In this document: one piece after another, positions 8,208 to 17,683 of the stretch
How positions within the stretch are numbered: the first letter of the stretch is position 1
Layout: every line of letters begins with the position of its first letter
Assembly: GCA_031292555.1 (NCBI GenBank)
Contig: JARLGV010000118.1
Location: 1 to 47,304 of the forward strand
DNA length: 47,304 nt
Origin: Fimbriimonas sp.
GTDB lineage: Bacteria; Armatimonadota; Fimbriimonadia; Fimbriimonadales; Fimbriimonadaceae
Direction of reading: 5' to 3'
Notes under the pieces: generated by a model
What the model saw: only the letters and a program-made list of their open reading frames with translations
Databases searched by the model: none
What the model was told of the DNA's origin: nothing
Translations under genes and position numbers: made by a program

Positions 8208-11200
8208 ATGGTCAACTCGATATTTCCCAAGCAGGTCAATCGGCAAGCGTGCCGGATCTTGATAATCATTGCATTTGGATTTGCAGCGCAGGTCTCGCGA
8301 TCGAGCGATCTGCAAACGGTGCCGATTGCCCGCTGCATGCCGGATTCATCGACTTACTCGTTTCATTGGTGGCAGGACGGCTATCACAAACGGTCAGCCA
8401 ACGGCAGGAAGGTCCTTTGCTTCAGAGGTGGGACCTACGCCTTTGCGGTCGATGTCGAGTCGCTAGAGATTGTCCATATTGGCGCCCTTGGCAAGCGAGC
8501 AGGCATCGACGTCGCGGCTCGTCAAGGCAACGAAGTTCTAGCCTCCCTTCCCAGTGCTCGCCTTGACATGAGCTTCCGGTACGCTGGCGCCCTTTACACG
8601 TTCGCAGGAGTACACAGCATTTACGATGCGGCGGGCGAGAAGAAGCCGGGCTTTGACACGGTGAGGCTGGTTGAAGCCGGGAGGTTTGTCCAGCGGTTCT
8701 CGATTGAGGAACTCTCGTTCAAGGACGAACAGGGGCGGCAGTTTGTAGGCAAAGCTCGCCTAGTGATCGTAGCAAAGCCGAAATCGGCCGTCCTCACCCT
8801 TGAAGTCGTGCCAGACAAAGAAGGTCACATGGACGATGACGTCAACGTCGTTGATCTAGCGATCAGTGGCAAGAGCGTGCACGCGAAGGGATTTGGGAAA
8901 TTGGATTTGGGTCATATCTGGTGGCCGGCCGGCGAACCCGTCCGGGCGTCCGTGAATGCCCACTTCGGAGAAGATACAACGACAGAGCCGATCGTGGAAG
9001 GGAGGGTGGTGGATGGCGACGAGCTTCGGGCTCGAACCGTCTCGGAGGAGGGTTGGACCGAAGTCATCCTTCCGAGGCCACGTTTCCGCTCCACAGGTTG
9101 GAGCAGCTACTATCCGGCAGAAGAGCTCGATCGGCTAGAACGCTACCGCATCTCAGTGGAGAACCCTTCGACAGCAGCCAGGGATGCGCTGATTGTGTTC
9201 AGCCGCGATCACAGTTCGGATGGCGATACCGGATTCACGCCAATGATTCGTGACCTCGCAGGCAACCCGACAGGTATCCCGGTACAGCTTTCTAAAAACT
9301 GGCATCGCCAGGAGCAGCGCTTCAAGTTCGATGGCGGTTGGTTCCACGGCTATATCTCGCTGCGGCTGCCTCCAAGAGCCAAAACCACATTTGAGTACTC
9401 CATCGCCTTTGGCCGGTGGGGTGGGGTTTCCGCAGTTTCCCACTCTCAGCTCTCGGTCTTGGGATATGAAAAGGCCCCGTGGCAAGATTGGCAACAGGTT
9501 GCCATCGGCAGTTGGGGGGAGAACATCTGTTACGAACCAAGCCGCGCAACCCGATCCATGATTCTGGATTGGCGTCCAACCTTTGTTTACAACAAGACCG
9601 ATCCGACTCACTGGCTCGATTACGGCTGGACCAACAATGTCGGCGGCGGCGATTTCCTCGTCTACTACGACTCCCTCGGTCAGCTTCGACGGACGTCTCA
9701 AGCCAAAACCTACTACCGGGCGCACGGCCCGAATCTCTCTGACGTCGAGTTCCACGACAAATCCGACGACGGCGCTATCTCAGAAGCGATCCGCGTTCGT
9801 ACGGGAAGGACCGACGATCTACAACGCACATGGCACTCGTTTCGCTATGACGTCGTCAAGCCGGCGAAGTTTTCAAGGCTCGCCTTCTATCAGTTTGGAG
9901 CTGACGACTATCTTTGGTTTGCCACGGGAAAGTTCGCCTACGGAGAAGAACACGGCCTCACACGGATGTGGACGCCGCAGTCCGGAGGCAACAAGTATCT
10001 CGTTCCTCCTACACCTCTATCCGGCCGTTTACCTTGGATATCCATGCATGAGAGTCACGATATCAAGAAGCCGGAAGTGAACTTGTCGTGGGCCAACCGT
10101 GGAATGGTGATTCGTCATTGGCGCGCCAGGCTGGGTGGAAGGGACGTGCCATCGCCTTACTTTGCCAGCTTCGGAATCGACTACTGGATCCAGCCAGTCT
10201 CGAATATCGAACTCGTGCCTCCCCCGGATATCCACGAACTGGTTCCCGGCGACTATGTCGAGGCCGATATCGAGACGCTGATCCTGCCACAACGAGCAGA
10301 TGACTACTACGGGCCCAACAAGGAGCTAAGAATCGCGCTTGAATCGGAAGGCGATACCTGGAATTTGGTCTATCGTCAAGCCCTCGGCAACGACCTGCTT
10401 GTTGAAGCCCACCATGGAACCGTGATGGCAAACGTGCCAACCGTCGTGGCGCTGGACCGAAACGACGGTCAGGCAGATGTCACGATTCGTCGGGGTTGCG
10501 GATGGATCCCGGTGACCTTTACTGGATTGAAGTCCGCGGAAGGCTATGTTTTGTACGAATCGAAGAAAGGAGTCTTGAAATCTGTCGACCAATCGGTTCA
10601 TGGGCGCGACTTCTGGCAATGTGATTTCGACTCGATGTCCGGTACATATCGGCGAACCTACAACCTACCGGCCCAAGGCGAAATGCGACTGGTTCTCAAG
10701 CAGGGCGAAATGCCTGACGCTCCCGCCCGAGTGGCTGGTACCCCCACCGTTCGGCCCTTCGGAAATGTTGGACCAACCGCCAAATTGGAGATGGCCTCAG
10801 TCCTGCCTGGAGTCGCAATTCGATACACCTTGGACGGCACTGACCCGACATCCAAATCTTCGCTCTACGTTTCCCCTGTTCCTGTCACGGTCAGAGACCA
10901 TGTAACCGTGCGGGCGCGCCTTTTCAAAGACGGACTAAGACCCGGACCGATTTTCGAAGAGCACCTTTTCAACGCTTCCAAGGCCCCTCCTCGGCCACCG
11001 GTTCCTCCCCGACCGCCAGATCCAGACGTGTATCTAGACAGCCTCACGCCGGCTTTGAAGCGCATCCCTGGAATCGACAGCCACCACTTTCGATCGGATC
11101 TTGCGGTGAATATTGGCGCCTACGGTCAAAAGTTCACACGAGGTATTGGAACGCAAGGCGCTAGCGAAGTCGACTTTGCGATACCAGCCGGTAGCCATCG

Positions 11201-11483
11201 CTTTGTCGCCATTGTCGGTCTGAACGACACGGAGTTCAAGCACCCTTCCATGACAAGCCTCCACTTCCTCGTCTACGCGGACGACCAGTTGTTGGCCAAG
11301 TCCCCGCTCATGGAGGTCCAGCCTCCCGATCATCAGAGATTTGCTTTCGACCTCAGCATTCCTGCCGGCGCACGCGTGCTGCGGCTGGTGACCGACGACG
11401 ACGGCGACGGCCCAGAATTCGACTACGGAGACTGGGCCAACGCCGGGTTCATTGTGAATAGGAGTGGAAGCATGCACCGCTGA
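8208..11483 (+). CDS. Giant secreted protein of unrecognised family with CHB_HEX_C-like and NPCBM-like domains (paralogue 1)
   Basis: A 1091-residue protein with an export signal in residues 1-32 and an AGGA site before ATG 8208. Residues about 45-835 form a core I cannot place in any known family. It is clearly homologous to the protein at 15230-17644: shared landmarks include WW-DG near residue 55, PTGIPVQLSK, WGENICYE (about 437), WTNNVGGGD (about 474), HGPNL, FSRLAFYQFGAD and DQSVHGRDFWQ near the core end. After the core come a chitobiase/hexosaminidase C-terminal-type domain (about 843-918, VAIRYTLDGTDPT) and an NPCBM-like carbohydrate-binding domain (about 940-1085, FTRGIGTQGASEVDFAI). 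These extra domains and the regulon suggest a glycan-active enzyme or binder. The regulon A operator sits directly upstream. Confidence 0.85.
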   Translation: MVNSIFPKQVNRQACRILIIIAFGFAAQVSRSSDLQTVPIARCMPDSSTYSFHWWQDGYHKRSANGRKVLCFRGGTYAFAVDVESLEIVHIGALGKRAGIDVAARQGNEVLASLPSARLDMSFRYAGALYTFAGVHSIYDAAGEKKPGFDTVRLVEAGRFVQRFSIEELSFKDEQGRQFVGKARLVIVAKPKSAVLTLEVVPDKEGHMDDDVNVVDLAISGKSVHAKGFGKLDLGHIWWPAGEPVRASVNAHFGEDTTTEPIVEGRVVDGDELRARTVSEEGWTEVILPRPRFRSTGWSSYYPAEELDRLERYRISVENPSTAARDALIVFSRDHSSDGDTGFTPMIRDLAGNPTGIPVQLSKNWHRQEQRFKFDGGWFHGYISLRLPPRAKTTFEYSIAFGRWGGVSAVSHSQLSVLGYEKAPWQDWQQVAIGSWGENICYEPSRATRSMILDWRPTFVYNKTDPTHWLDYGWTNNVGGGDFLVYYDSLGQLRRTSQAKTYYRAHGPNLSDVEFHDKSDDGAISEAIRVRTGRTDDLQRTWHSFRYDVVKPAKFSRLAFYQFGADDYLWFATGKFAYGEEHGLTRMWTPQSGGNKYLVPPTPLSGRLPWISMHESHDIKKPEVNLSWANRGMVIRHWRARLGGRDVPSPYFASFGIDYWIQPVSNIELVPPPDIHELVPGDYVEADIETLILPQRADDYYGPNKELRIALESEGDTWNLVYRQALGNDLLVEAHHGTVMANVPTVVALDRNDGQADVTIRRGCGWIPVTFTGLKSAEGYVLYESKKGVLKSVDQSVHGRDFWQCDFDSMSGTYRRTYNLPAQGEMRLVLKQGEMPDAPARVAGTPTVRPFGNVGPTAKLEMASVLPGVAIRYTLDGTDPTSKSSLYVSPVPVTVRDHVTVRARLFKDGLRPGPIFEEHLFNASKAPPRPPVPPRPPDPDVYLDSLTPALKRIPGIDSHHFRSDLAVNIGAYGQKFTRGIGTQGASEVDFAIPAGSHRFVAIVGLNDTEFKHPSMTSLHFLVYADDQLLAKSPLMEVQPPDHQRFAFDLSIPAGARVLRLVTDDDGDGPEFDYGDWANAGFIVNRSGSMHR

Positions 11484-11739
11484 GAAGCCGATTGAACTCG
11501 GCGTGCAGGACTGGAGGAGGCTACGGGACCTAGCCTTGCGGTCAAAAACCAAGATCGCAGTTTGCCCCCAATTTAGCTGGCATCCAGATTTGGATCATTG
11601 CCAGGACGCCGTCCGATACGGGCTAATCGGCGACGTCGACTTCATCGAAATGACCGCCGGAATGAACATCGCCGGCCAAAGGAACGCATACGCTGAACTA
11701 CGGGCGGTCATTGCGGACAAACCCAGGCGGCGCGGCTAG
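11464..11739 (+). pseudogene. Internal fragment of a Gfo/Idh/MocA-family oxidoreductase
   Basis: The frame reads AEKPIELGVQDWRRLRDLAL, then IAVCPQFSWHPDLDHC, GLIGDVDFIEMTAGMNIAGQ. EKP followed by a helix and the (C/G)xQFxxHP strand is the hallmark of Gfo/Idh/MocA sugar dehydrogenases, where the EKP lysine is catalytic. The N-terminal Rossmann domain (GxGxxG) and the C-terminal half are missing. The fragment begins inside the last codons of the preceding gene (20-bp overlap, other frame), so a deletion seems to have joined the two. A functional 91-residue protein is unlikely. Confidence 0.65.
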
Positions 11740-11753
11740 ACGCCGATAGCCGA

Positions 11754-11773
11754 CCACTTCCCGCCGCAAGTGG
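11754..11773 (-). terminator. Weak hairpin after the ABC permease operon
   Basis: CCACTT and AAGTGG form a 6-bp stem with an 8-nt loop, 11 bp past the permease stop. There is no U-tract, so this is a weak candidate for the end of the regulon A operon. Confidence 0.3.
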
Positions 11774-11783
11774 AAGTTCGGGC

Positions 11784-12665
11784 TTATTCCTTGACGCCTC
11801 CGATCATAATTCCCTTCGCAAAGTACCGCTGGACAAACGGATAGAGGATGAGCATCGGCAGAACGGTGATCACGACGGTAGCGGCTTTGACCGTTTCCGG
11901 AGTGTAACTGGCAACGTCATGCGTGTTCTTCCCCATGTCGATGAGTCGGGTGCTGTTCTCGATGACAATGCGCTGGAGCATGTTCTGAAGCACCTGCTTT
12001 CGGTCGTCGGTGATATAGAGCATTGCATCGAACCACTGATTCCAGTGGCTTACTGCAGTCCACAGAGCAATCGTAGCGAGGACGGGCTTCGACAAGGGAA
12101 TAAAGAAACGGAAGAGGATCCTCCACTCCCCGGCGCCTTCGACTCGGGCTGCCTCCAACAGACTCTCCGGTATCTGCTGAAAGAAGTTCTTGACGACGAT
12201 CACATTGAACGCAGAAAGCGCTCCCGGGATGACGAGTGCCCAGATCGTGTTGATCATTCCGAGCGATCGGACCAACAGGTATCCGGGGACGATCCCCCCG
12301 CTGAAGATCATCGTAAGGAGGATGAGAAACAAGATCAAACTTCGGTGCGGAAGTTCCTTGCGAGCCAACGGATAGGCAGCCACGCATGTCGCCAGCACGG
12401 TTATCACCGTCCCCAGGGCCGTTCGAACGATCGAATTCCAAAGGCTTCGAAGGATGTCGGGACTTTCGAACACGATTCGATACGCGTTCCATGAGACTCT
12501 CCTAGGATATAGGTGAAGTGAGTGACTCTGCGCCTCGGCGGCTGTGCTGAGCGAAATGGAAAGGACGTAGAGAAAGGGATAGACTGCGAGCAACCCAAGC
12601 AAAGCCAGGACGAGAGTGTTCGCCCAATCGAACGCGTGCTCTCCAACAGAACGGCGATGTTTCAC
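11784..12665 (-). CDS. Carbohydrate ABC transporter permease (CUT1, LplC/YtcP-like)
   Basis: About 294 residues with six predicted membrane helices and the EAA loop ESLLEAARVEGAGEWRILF, which couples the permease to an ATPase. The ending GIMIGGVKE is typical of LplC-type permeases of oligosaccharide importers. I place the start at GTG 12665, because GTGA overlaps the upstream permease stop by 4 nt; a TTG at 12668 is the alternative. It is the last gene of the operon headed by the repressor at 20975. No ATPase gene is present in the window, as is common for CUT1 systems that share one ATPase. Confidence 0.92.
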   Translation of the reverse strand: MKHRRSVGEHAFDWANTLVLALLGLLAVYPFLYVLSISLSTAAEAQSHSLHLYPRRVSWNAYRIVFESPDILRSLWNSIVRTALGTVITVLATCVAAYPLARKELPHRSLILFLILLTMIFSGGIVPGYLLVRSLGMINTIWALVIPGALSAFNVIVVKNFFQQIPESLLEAARVEGAGEWRILFRFFIPLSKPVLATIALWTAVSHWNQWFDAMLYITDDRKQVLQNMLQRIVIENSTRLIDMGKNTHDVASYTPETVKAATVVITVLPMLILYPFVQRYFAKGIMIGGVKE

Positions 12666-13558
12666 CAAACCCCCTGTTCGCCGTGAGTCGCTCTCCTGGC
12701 AATCGAGTTAGCCGCAACTACGAGCAACAGGCTGACTACCGACTTGAACAATCCGGCGGCGGTCGCCAAACCAAAATCCATATCGATCATCCGCCTAAGA
12801 ACGTAGGTGTCGACGATGTCCGAAACGGAGTACACGACCGGGTTGTACATATTGTAGATCTGGTCGAACCCGGCGTTAAGTACGTTGCCGAGGCTAAGAA
12901 TCAGTAGCACGACGACCGTTGGGCTTAGGCTTGGCATCGTGATAGAACGCACTAGGTTCCATCTGCTGGCGCCGTCAAGCGATGCCGCTTCGTACAGGTT
13001 TCCGTCGATCCCGGCCAACGCCGCAAGGTATATCACGGCAGCATAACCTAGGCCCTGCCAGACGCCAGTCACGATCAGTACGACGATGAACCAAACCGGG
13101 TTCGACAGAAAGCTAATTGGGCTGTGGCCAAGCGATTGAATGAGTGAGTTCAGAGGCCCGTCCCCACCAAGGATCATCAGGAATATTCCACCCAATACCA
13201 CCCACGAAAAGAAGTAGGGCAGGTAAGTGAGCGTCTGGATTCCCCGCCTGAACCAGGTAACACGACATTCGTTGAGAAGGAGGGCGAGAATGATCGGCGC
13301 GAAGAACCCGAAGACCAATCGAAGTGCGCTGATTACAACGGTATTCCTTACGGCAAGCGGGAAGTCGGGGCTTCCGAAGAGACGCGTGAAATTGGCGAAC
13401 CCGACCCACGGACTGTGAAACATGCCTCGGCTAAGGCTGTACTCCTTGAACGCCAGCATCAAACCGACCATCGGTCCATAGCAGAAAATCAAGAAGAAGG
13501 CGAGGACGGGGACGATCATTGAGCAGAGGTCGCGGTGACGTCGATACTGTGCGATCAT
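12662..13558 (-). CDS. Carbohydrate ABC transporter permease (CUT1, LplB/UgpA-like)
   Basis: A 298-residue membrane protein with about six helices. It opens with a basic N-terminus and the segment FFLIFCYGPMVGLMLAFKEY typical of LplB-type permeases. The EAA motif is NLYEAASLDGASRWNLVRSI. The start ATG 13558 overlaps the stop of the solute-binding protein by 4 nt (ATGA), and its own stop overlaps the next permease. It should form the inner-membrane channel heterodimer with that permease and import the oligosaccharide delivered by the binding protein. Confidence 0.93.
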   Translation of the reverse strand: MIAQYRRHRDLCSMIVPVLAFFLIFCYGPMVGLMLAFKEYSLSRGMFHSPWVGFANFTRLFGSPDFPLAVRNTVVISALRLVFGFFAPIILALLLNECRVTWFRRGIQTLTYLPYFFSWVVLGGIFLMILGGDGPLNSLIQSLGHSPISFLSNPVWFIVVLIVTGVWQGLGYAAVIYLAALAGIDGNLYEAASLDGASRWNLVRSITMPSLSPTVVVLLILSLGNVLNAGFDQIYNMYNPVVYSVSDIVDTYVLRRMIDMDFGLATAAGLFKSVVSLLLVVAANSIARRATHGEQGVW

Positions 13559-15195
13559 CGCGCTCCAACCTTGCTGTAGATCTCCTTTGCCTCGGAGGCG
13601 ATTTCGTTGGCTTCCCTAGTTAGGATTTCTCCACCTCTTCGGTACCATTCCTTCACAAAACCATCGAATGCGTTCAGAGGCTTGTCGCCAGTGATGATCT
13701 GGATGAACGTCGTCGACTGAAGTTGACGCAGGTCCTTTAGATATGAGGCAGAGGATGGAACGACATCCGATTTTCCTATCGCGTTCTTAACTCCCCAAGC
13801 CGGGTCCTCGTATTGATGCCTAAAGGCCGCCTCACCCTGCCGAAGGAACTCCTGAGTCTCGGATAGGGGGATGGCGCAAGGCGAAAAGAAACCGTACGCG
13901 CTCTCGATGTTTGTGGAGAGCAGACTGCGCATGTCCTGTCCTCGAGCGTCAAAGGGAGGAAGAAGTACTATTCCCCGGTCTGGATTCCAATCCCATTCGA
14001 CACCACGCTGGCCGACTCGTGAGTGAAGGAACATTTCACGATCGGTGGCAAAACGCTCGAACATCTTGAGCACTCGAATCGCCTTCTCCGGCGATTTGGC
14101 GACATCCTTGCCAAACCAAATCACGTGACCCGGCCCTCCCCAAACTCGGGCACGTCGTTCTCCATCGAGGCCGATCAGCGGCTTACCTGCCGCCAGCTCT
14201 GCTCCTGGGAGGAGAATTCGCATCGTGGCTTCTCGGGCGTTGGGGTTGCTCTTGTCGAAGTCCGAAAAGGAACCGTAGGCGTACATATAGCCCGTTCTTC
14301 CGCTGTTGAACTTGCTGTCTTGAGGTGAATTACCCTCGGATGCAGCGGCAAAGTCCGGATCGATTAAGCCTTCCCTATACCATTGTCTGAGAACCGTCAG
14401 CGCGCGCTTGGCTTCCGGCTGAACGCCTCCCCAAACGACTTTGCCGTCCTTGACCATGAAATCCTGTTGGAGGATTCCGAACGCGGCAAACACTTCCCCA
14501 AACCAAACCGACCAATACACATCGGGACACATTCCGTAGGTGTCTTTCTGTCCATCTCCATCTGGATCCCCGTTCCGGAAGAACCGCAGAGCCCGATGCA
14601 TTTCCTCCAGCGTTTCCGGGGGCCGGGTGAAGCCTGCTTTGCGTAGCCAATCCATTCGCCAGATCGGGGCAGATGGAAACACGTCTGAAGCTGCGAATGT
14701 CGGGACACCGTAGTTATGCCCATTGACCGACGAGAAGAGCCAAGCTTCACGTCCATATCGGTTCAGGTATCGAACGTAGGTTGGGGCATAGCGCAGAATC
14801 GTCTCGTAAGGAAGTTCGAGGACATATCCCTGACGCACGTTTCGTCGCACCTGAGTTGGATCGCCGTCCCAGTTTACGTCGGGAACATCGCCGCCGGCGT
14901 ACATGAGTGGCATACGGTTTCCGTAGCTTGCCCAGTCAATGAACAGCGGTTTGAAATCAACATTGAATGCTCTTTCGAGATTGCGCTGGACCCAGGTTCC
15001 GGGCTGAGCGGACGGGAAAGCGGGCGAACCGCACCAAGAAATGCTGAGCTTCTTTGCAGGATTGTCGACAACCCGTGACCAATCCACCTTCGGCGGCTTT
15101 GGCAGAGAGTTTGGCGGGGCGGTCGGAACTAGGGCAATGCCTACGCCGATGATGAACACAATTCCAAGCACAAAGGAGGTTTCGCCTTTGGTCAT
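13555..15195 (-). CDS. Extracellular solute-binding protein of a CUT1 sugar ABC transporter (LplA-like)
   Basis: A 546-residue protein starting at ATG 15195 with GGAG 8 nt upstream. Residues 5-27 form an uncleaved-looking N-terminal helix or signal (FVLGIVFIIGVGIALV). The body has the two-lobed family 1 binding-protein layout; it is long for the group, as LplA-type proteins are. NGDPDGDGQKDTYG resembles the DxDxDG calcium loop often seen in this subfamily. WRMDWLRKAGFTRPPETLEE is a typical lobe-hinge segment. It captures a carbohydrate ligand, unknown here, for the two permeases downstream. It lies 34 bp after the unrecognised 800-residue protein, in the same operon. Confidence 0.93.
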   Translation of the reverse strand: MTKGETSFVLGIVFIIGVGIALVPTAPPNSLPKPPKVDWSRVVDNPAKKLSISWCGSPAFPSAQPGTWVQRNLERAFNVDFKPLFIDWASYGNRMPLMYAGGDVPDVNWDGDPTQVRRNVRQGYVLELPYETILRYAPTYVRYLNRYGREAWLFSSVNGHNYGVPTFAASDVFPSAPIWRMDWLRKAGFTRPPETLEEMHRALRFFRNGDPDGDGQKDTYGMCPDVYWSVWFGEVFAAFGILQQDFMVKDGKVVWGGVQPEAKRALTVLRQWYREGLIDPDFAAASEGNSPQDSKFNSGRTGYMYAYGSFSDFDKSNPNAREATMRILLPGAELAAGKPLIGLDGERRARVWGGPGHVIWFGKDVAKSPEKAIRVLKMFERFATDREMFLHSRVGQRGVEWDWNPDRGIVLLPPFDARGQDMRSLLSTNIESAYGFFSPCAIPLSETQEFLRQGEAAFRHQYEDPAWGVKNAIGKSDVVPSSASYLKDLRQLQSTTFIQIITGDKPLNAFDGFVKEWYRRGGEILTREANEIASEAKEIYSKVGAR

Positions 15196-15229
15196 GGCGC
15201 CACTCCGCTGTCCTGCTTGAGCAGGACGC

Positions 15230-17644
15230 TCACGATCCTCCGGTTAACTCGACCGTAATCCGTCGATCGCCGGATTCGTTTGCCGGAACGTTCAGGGTTA
15301 CGGTCCAAGTTCCGGCAATTGGGTCTCGGTCGGCCTGCCAGAAGTCCTGTCCATGAGTGCTTTGGTCGAAGGCGGCGCGCTTACCTGATTGGGTCAGGAA
15401 GAACTTCAGGTTGTTACAACTCTGGAGGCCGGAGAAACGTATGGGGATGAAGGCGAGACCACCCAAAAGAGTGACGGCAGCCCTGTCCTTATCAACCGCA
15501 ACTTCAATGGGGAGCGTGCCGACGAGTCTTCCAATGGACACGGAAGGGGTCACGGCCGCCTCCGCAGCCTCACGTAGAATCGGTTTCCAAGTATTCTCGC
15601 CAGCCCTTAAGGCTTCCCGCAATCCCTTGTTAGGGCCGTAATAGTCGGCGGCAAACATCGGCATCGTGAGGACCTCAACCGTCGCGTCGACATAATCGCC
15701 GGGCAGCAATTCGGTCAATCCAGGAGGGGGGCTGAGTTCTACGTTCATGCTCGGACGCTGGTCTTCTGTCCCAAAGAAGGAGAAGAATGGTCTGGGGACA
15801 TCCTTGCCGCCCAGCCGCGCCTTCCATGACCTTACGATGAGACCTCGATTCGCGGATGGTCCTGCCTTTGGATCGTAGACGGCTTCATGGAGGGAAACCC
15901 AGTTCGTCGCTCCGAGACCTTGGATCCCTTTCCGAGCATAGGCGCTTCCTCCCTTCTTGAACGACCATTCCTCAGTCAGACCGTTCTCCGTCCCCATCGC
16001 AAGGCGGTTGAATTGTGAATCGTTATAGCGGTCCGCACCAAGCTGGTAGAACGCAAGCCGGCTAAAGGGCGTTCGTTTCAAAACGTCGTATCGTATGTGA
16101 TGAACGGCACGATTGATGTCATCGGACCTAGGCGTTCTCGTATCGATACTCACTTGGATGTTGCCGTCTTGAGTGTCCCCTGCATACAACACGTGAGTCA
16201 GATTCGGACCATGTTCTAAAAAGGCGGTTCGTACTCGCGCGAAGTGTTGTCGAAGCCCGGATGGATCGATATAGACGAGGAGGTCCCCTCCGCCTACGTT
16301 GTTTGTCCAAAACCACTTCCGCTTTGATCCGCTGTTTGACCAAACCAAGACGGGGCGAAAATCGTCGATAAACCCTCTGTCTTGAGACATTTCGGCCTCA
16401 TAGCAGATGGATTCACCCCAACATCCAAGGGCCGCAACGTCCCAGGCGCCGTTAAAGCCCCACCCGATCAGACATAGCTGATCCTGCGAAGCACCAGGTA
16501 TGCCACCCCACATACCGTACGTAACATCGAACTCGAAGGCGGTCTTGCTGTGCGGGGGAAGGTGGAGCACCGTGATGTGGCGGGCCCAAGGGCTGTATTC
16601 GATGTCGTTTTTCTCATGAGCCTTGGGCCAGCACTTTGAGACTTGCATCGGGATGCCCGTCGGAACGCCCGCGACGCTGCGAATCATCGGAACCATGCCG
16701 GTGAGCCCGCCGACTGTCTGATCTCGCTCGAAGAGAAGACGGACGATCTTGGTTTTCGAGCTCGGATTCTCCAACGAAACACGGATCTGGTCCAGCCGGT
16801 TGACATCGCTCGCCTCGTCCCATTCCGTTTCGTCCATATGGACCTTCAACCATCCGTGCAGCGGATCGAAATCCGCCTTGAGTTGTTTGACTGGGGCATT
16901 GAGATTCGTTGCAGACACGATGACATCTTGAGCTTCCTCGTCAACCGATCCATCCCTAGGATAGTAGGAAACACTCGCGACCTGGCCAGGAGGCACGAAG
17001 TCTCTTGTGCCGGCAAATGGATGTCCGATACCAGAAACCGTCTTGCTGCCGGACTTCAAGCGAATCGACAAGAACGCGTTGTCGAGGTTGATGTGGGCCA
17101 CGAACGAAACTCGATCCGGCCAGACCACGATCTCAAGTCGCCCGACCGCATCCAGCTTTTCGCCCAGGTCGTTAACGAATTCAAGTTCCAGGATGTCCCA
17201 TCTTTGAAGGTATCTCCCACCCTCGATGAGACGGATAGGATAATTCGCATAATCGCGATAGTCCTTCATCTTCTTGATGCTCTGGGCGGCCCGGACGACG
17301 TGGTAAATCTGGTCGCGGACCCTCGCGGTGATTGTCAGCGAGGCCTCGCCCAAGCTCCTGACCGCGCTGTTGACTTCACGGGCCGCCGATTCGTACGACG
17401 CTCCTGACAGCGGTCCGAGAGCTAGAAGCTGCATGTGCTCTGGATCGATGGTCATCCCATAGTGGCCCGTTTGAAAGGCCAACACTCTACGACCGCTTGG
17501 ATCTGTGCCACGCCATCCATCTGCCCACCAAGACTGGGCATAGTCTTGCAAGGATGGGTACCGATCAACCGCTATGGCTGATGTTCGGTCTGCGGTTTGC
17601 GAACCGACTATTCCGGCAAGCGCGAGCATCGACGTTAGCATCAT
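15230..17644 (-). CDS. Large secreted protein of unrecognised family (paralogue 2 of the 8208 gene)
   Basis: About 804 residues from ATG 17644 (GTG 17647 directly precedes it). A short signal peptide (MLTSMLALAGIVGSQTADRT) leads into a domain homologous over its full length to the core of the 1091-residue protein. Shared landmarks are WWADGW near residue 40, PTGIPMQVSK, MWGGIPGASQ, WGESICYE (about 411), WTNNVGGGD (about 445), EHGPNL, FSRLAFYQLGAD, LPGDYVDATVE and DQSTHGQDFWQ. It ends where the other protein continues into its accessory domains. I recognise no catalytic motif. Being placed between a hydrolase and the ABC transporter suggests it degrades or holds the transported glycan outside the inner membrane. 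Confidence 0.87.
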   Translation of the reverse strand: MMLTSMLALAGIVGSQTADRTSAIAVDRYPSLQDYAQSWWADGWRGTDPSGRRVLAFQTGHYGMTIDPEHMQLLALGPLSGASYESAAREVNSAVRSLGEASLTITARVRDQIYHVVRAAQSIKKMKDYRDYANYPIRLIEGGRYLQRWDILELEFVNDLGEKLDAVGRLEIVVWPDRVSFVAHINLDNAFLSIRLKSGSKTVSGIGHPFAGTRDFVPPGQVASVSYYPRDGSVDEEAQDVIVSATNLNAPVKQLKADFDPLHGWLKVHMDETEWDEASDVNRLDQIRVSLENPSSKTKIVRLLFERDQTVGGLTGMVPMIRSVAGVPTGIPMQVSKCWPKAHEKNDIEYSPWARHITVLHLPPHSKTAFEFDVTYGMWGGIPGASQDQLCLIGWGFNGAWDVAALGCWGESICYEAEMSQDRGFIDDFRPVLVWSNSGSKRKWFWTNNVGGGDLLVYIDPSGLRQHFARVRTAFLEHGPNLTHVLYAGDTQDGNIQVSIDTRTPRSDDINRAVHHIRYDVLKRTPFSRLAFYQLGADRYNDSQFNRLAMGTENGLTEEWSFKKGGSAYARKGIQGLGATNWVSLHEAVYDPKAGPSANRGLIVRSWKARLGGKDVPRPFFSFFGTEDQRPSMNVELSPPPGLTELLPGDYVDATVEVLTMPMFAADYYGPNKGLREALRAGENTWKPILREAAEAAVTPSVSIGRLVGTLPIEVAVDKDRAAVTLLGGLAFIPIRFSGLQSCNNLKFFLTQSGKRAAFDQSTHGQDFWQADRDPIAGTWTVTLNVPANESGDRRITVELTGGS

Positions 17645-17683
17645 CACGAATTCACAAGAGGGTTTCGAACCGATCCCTCGACA

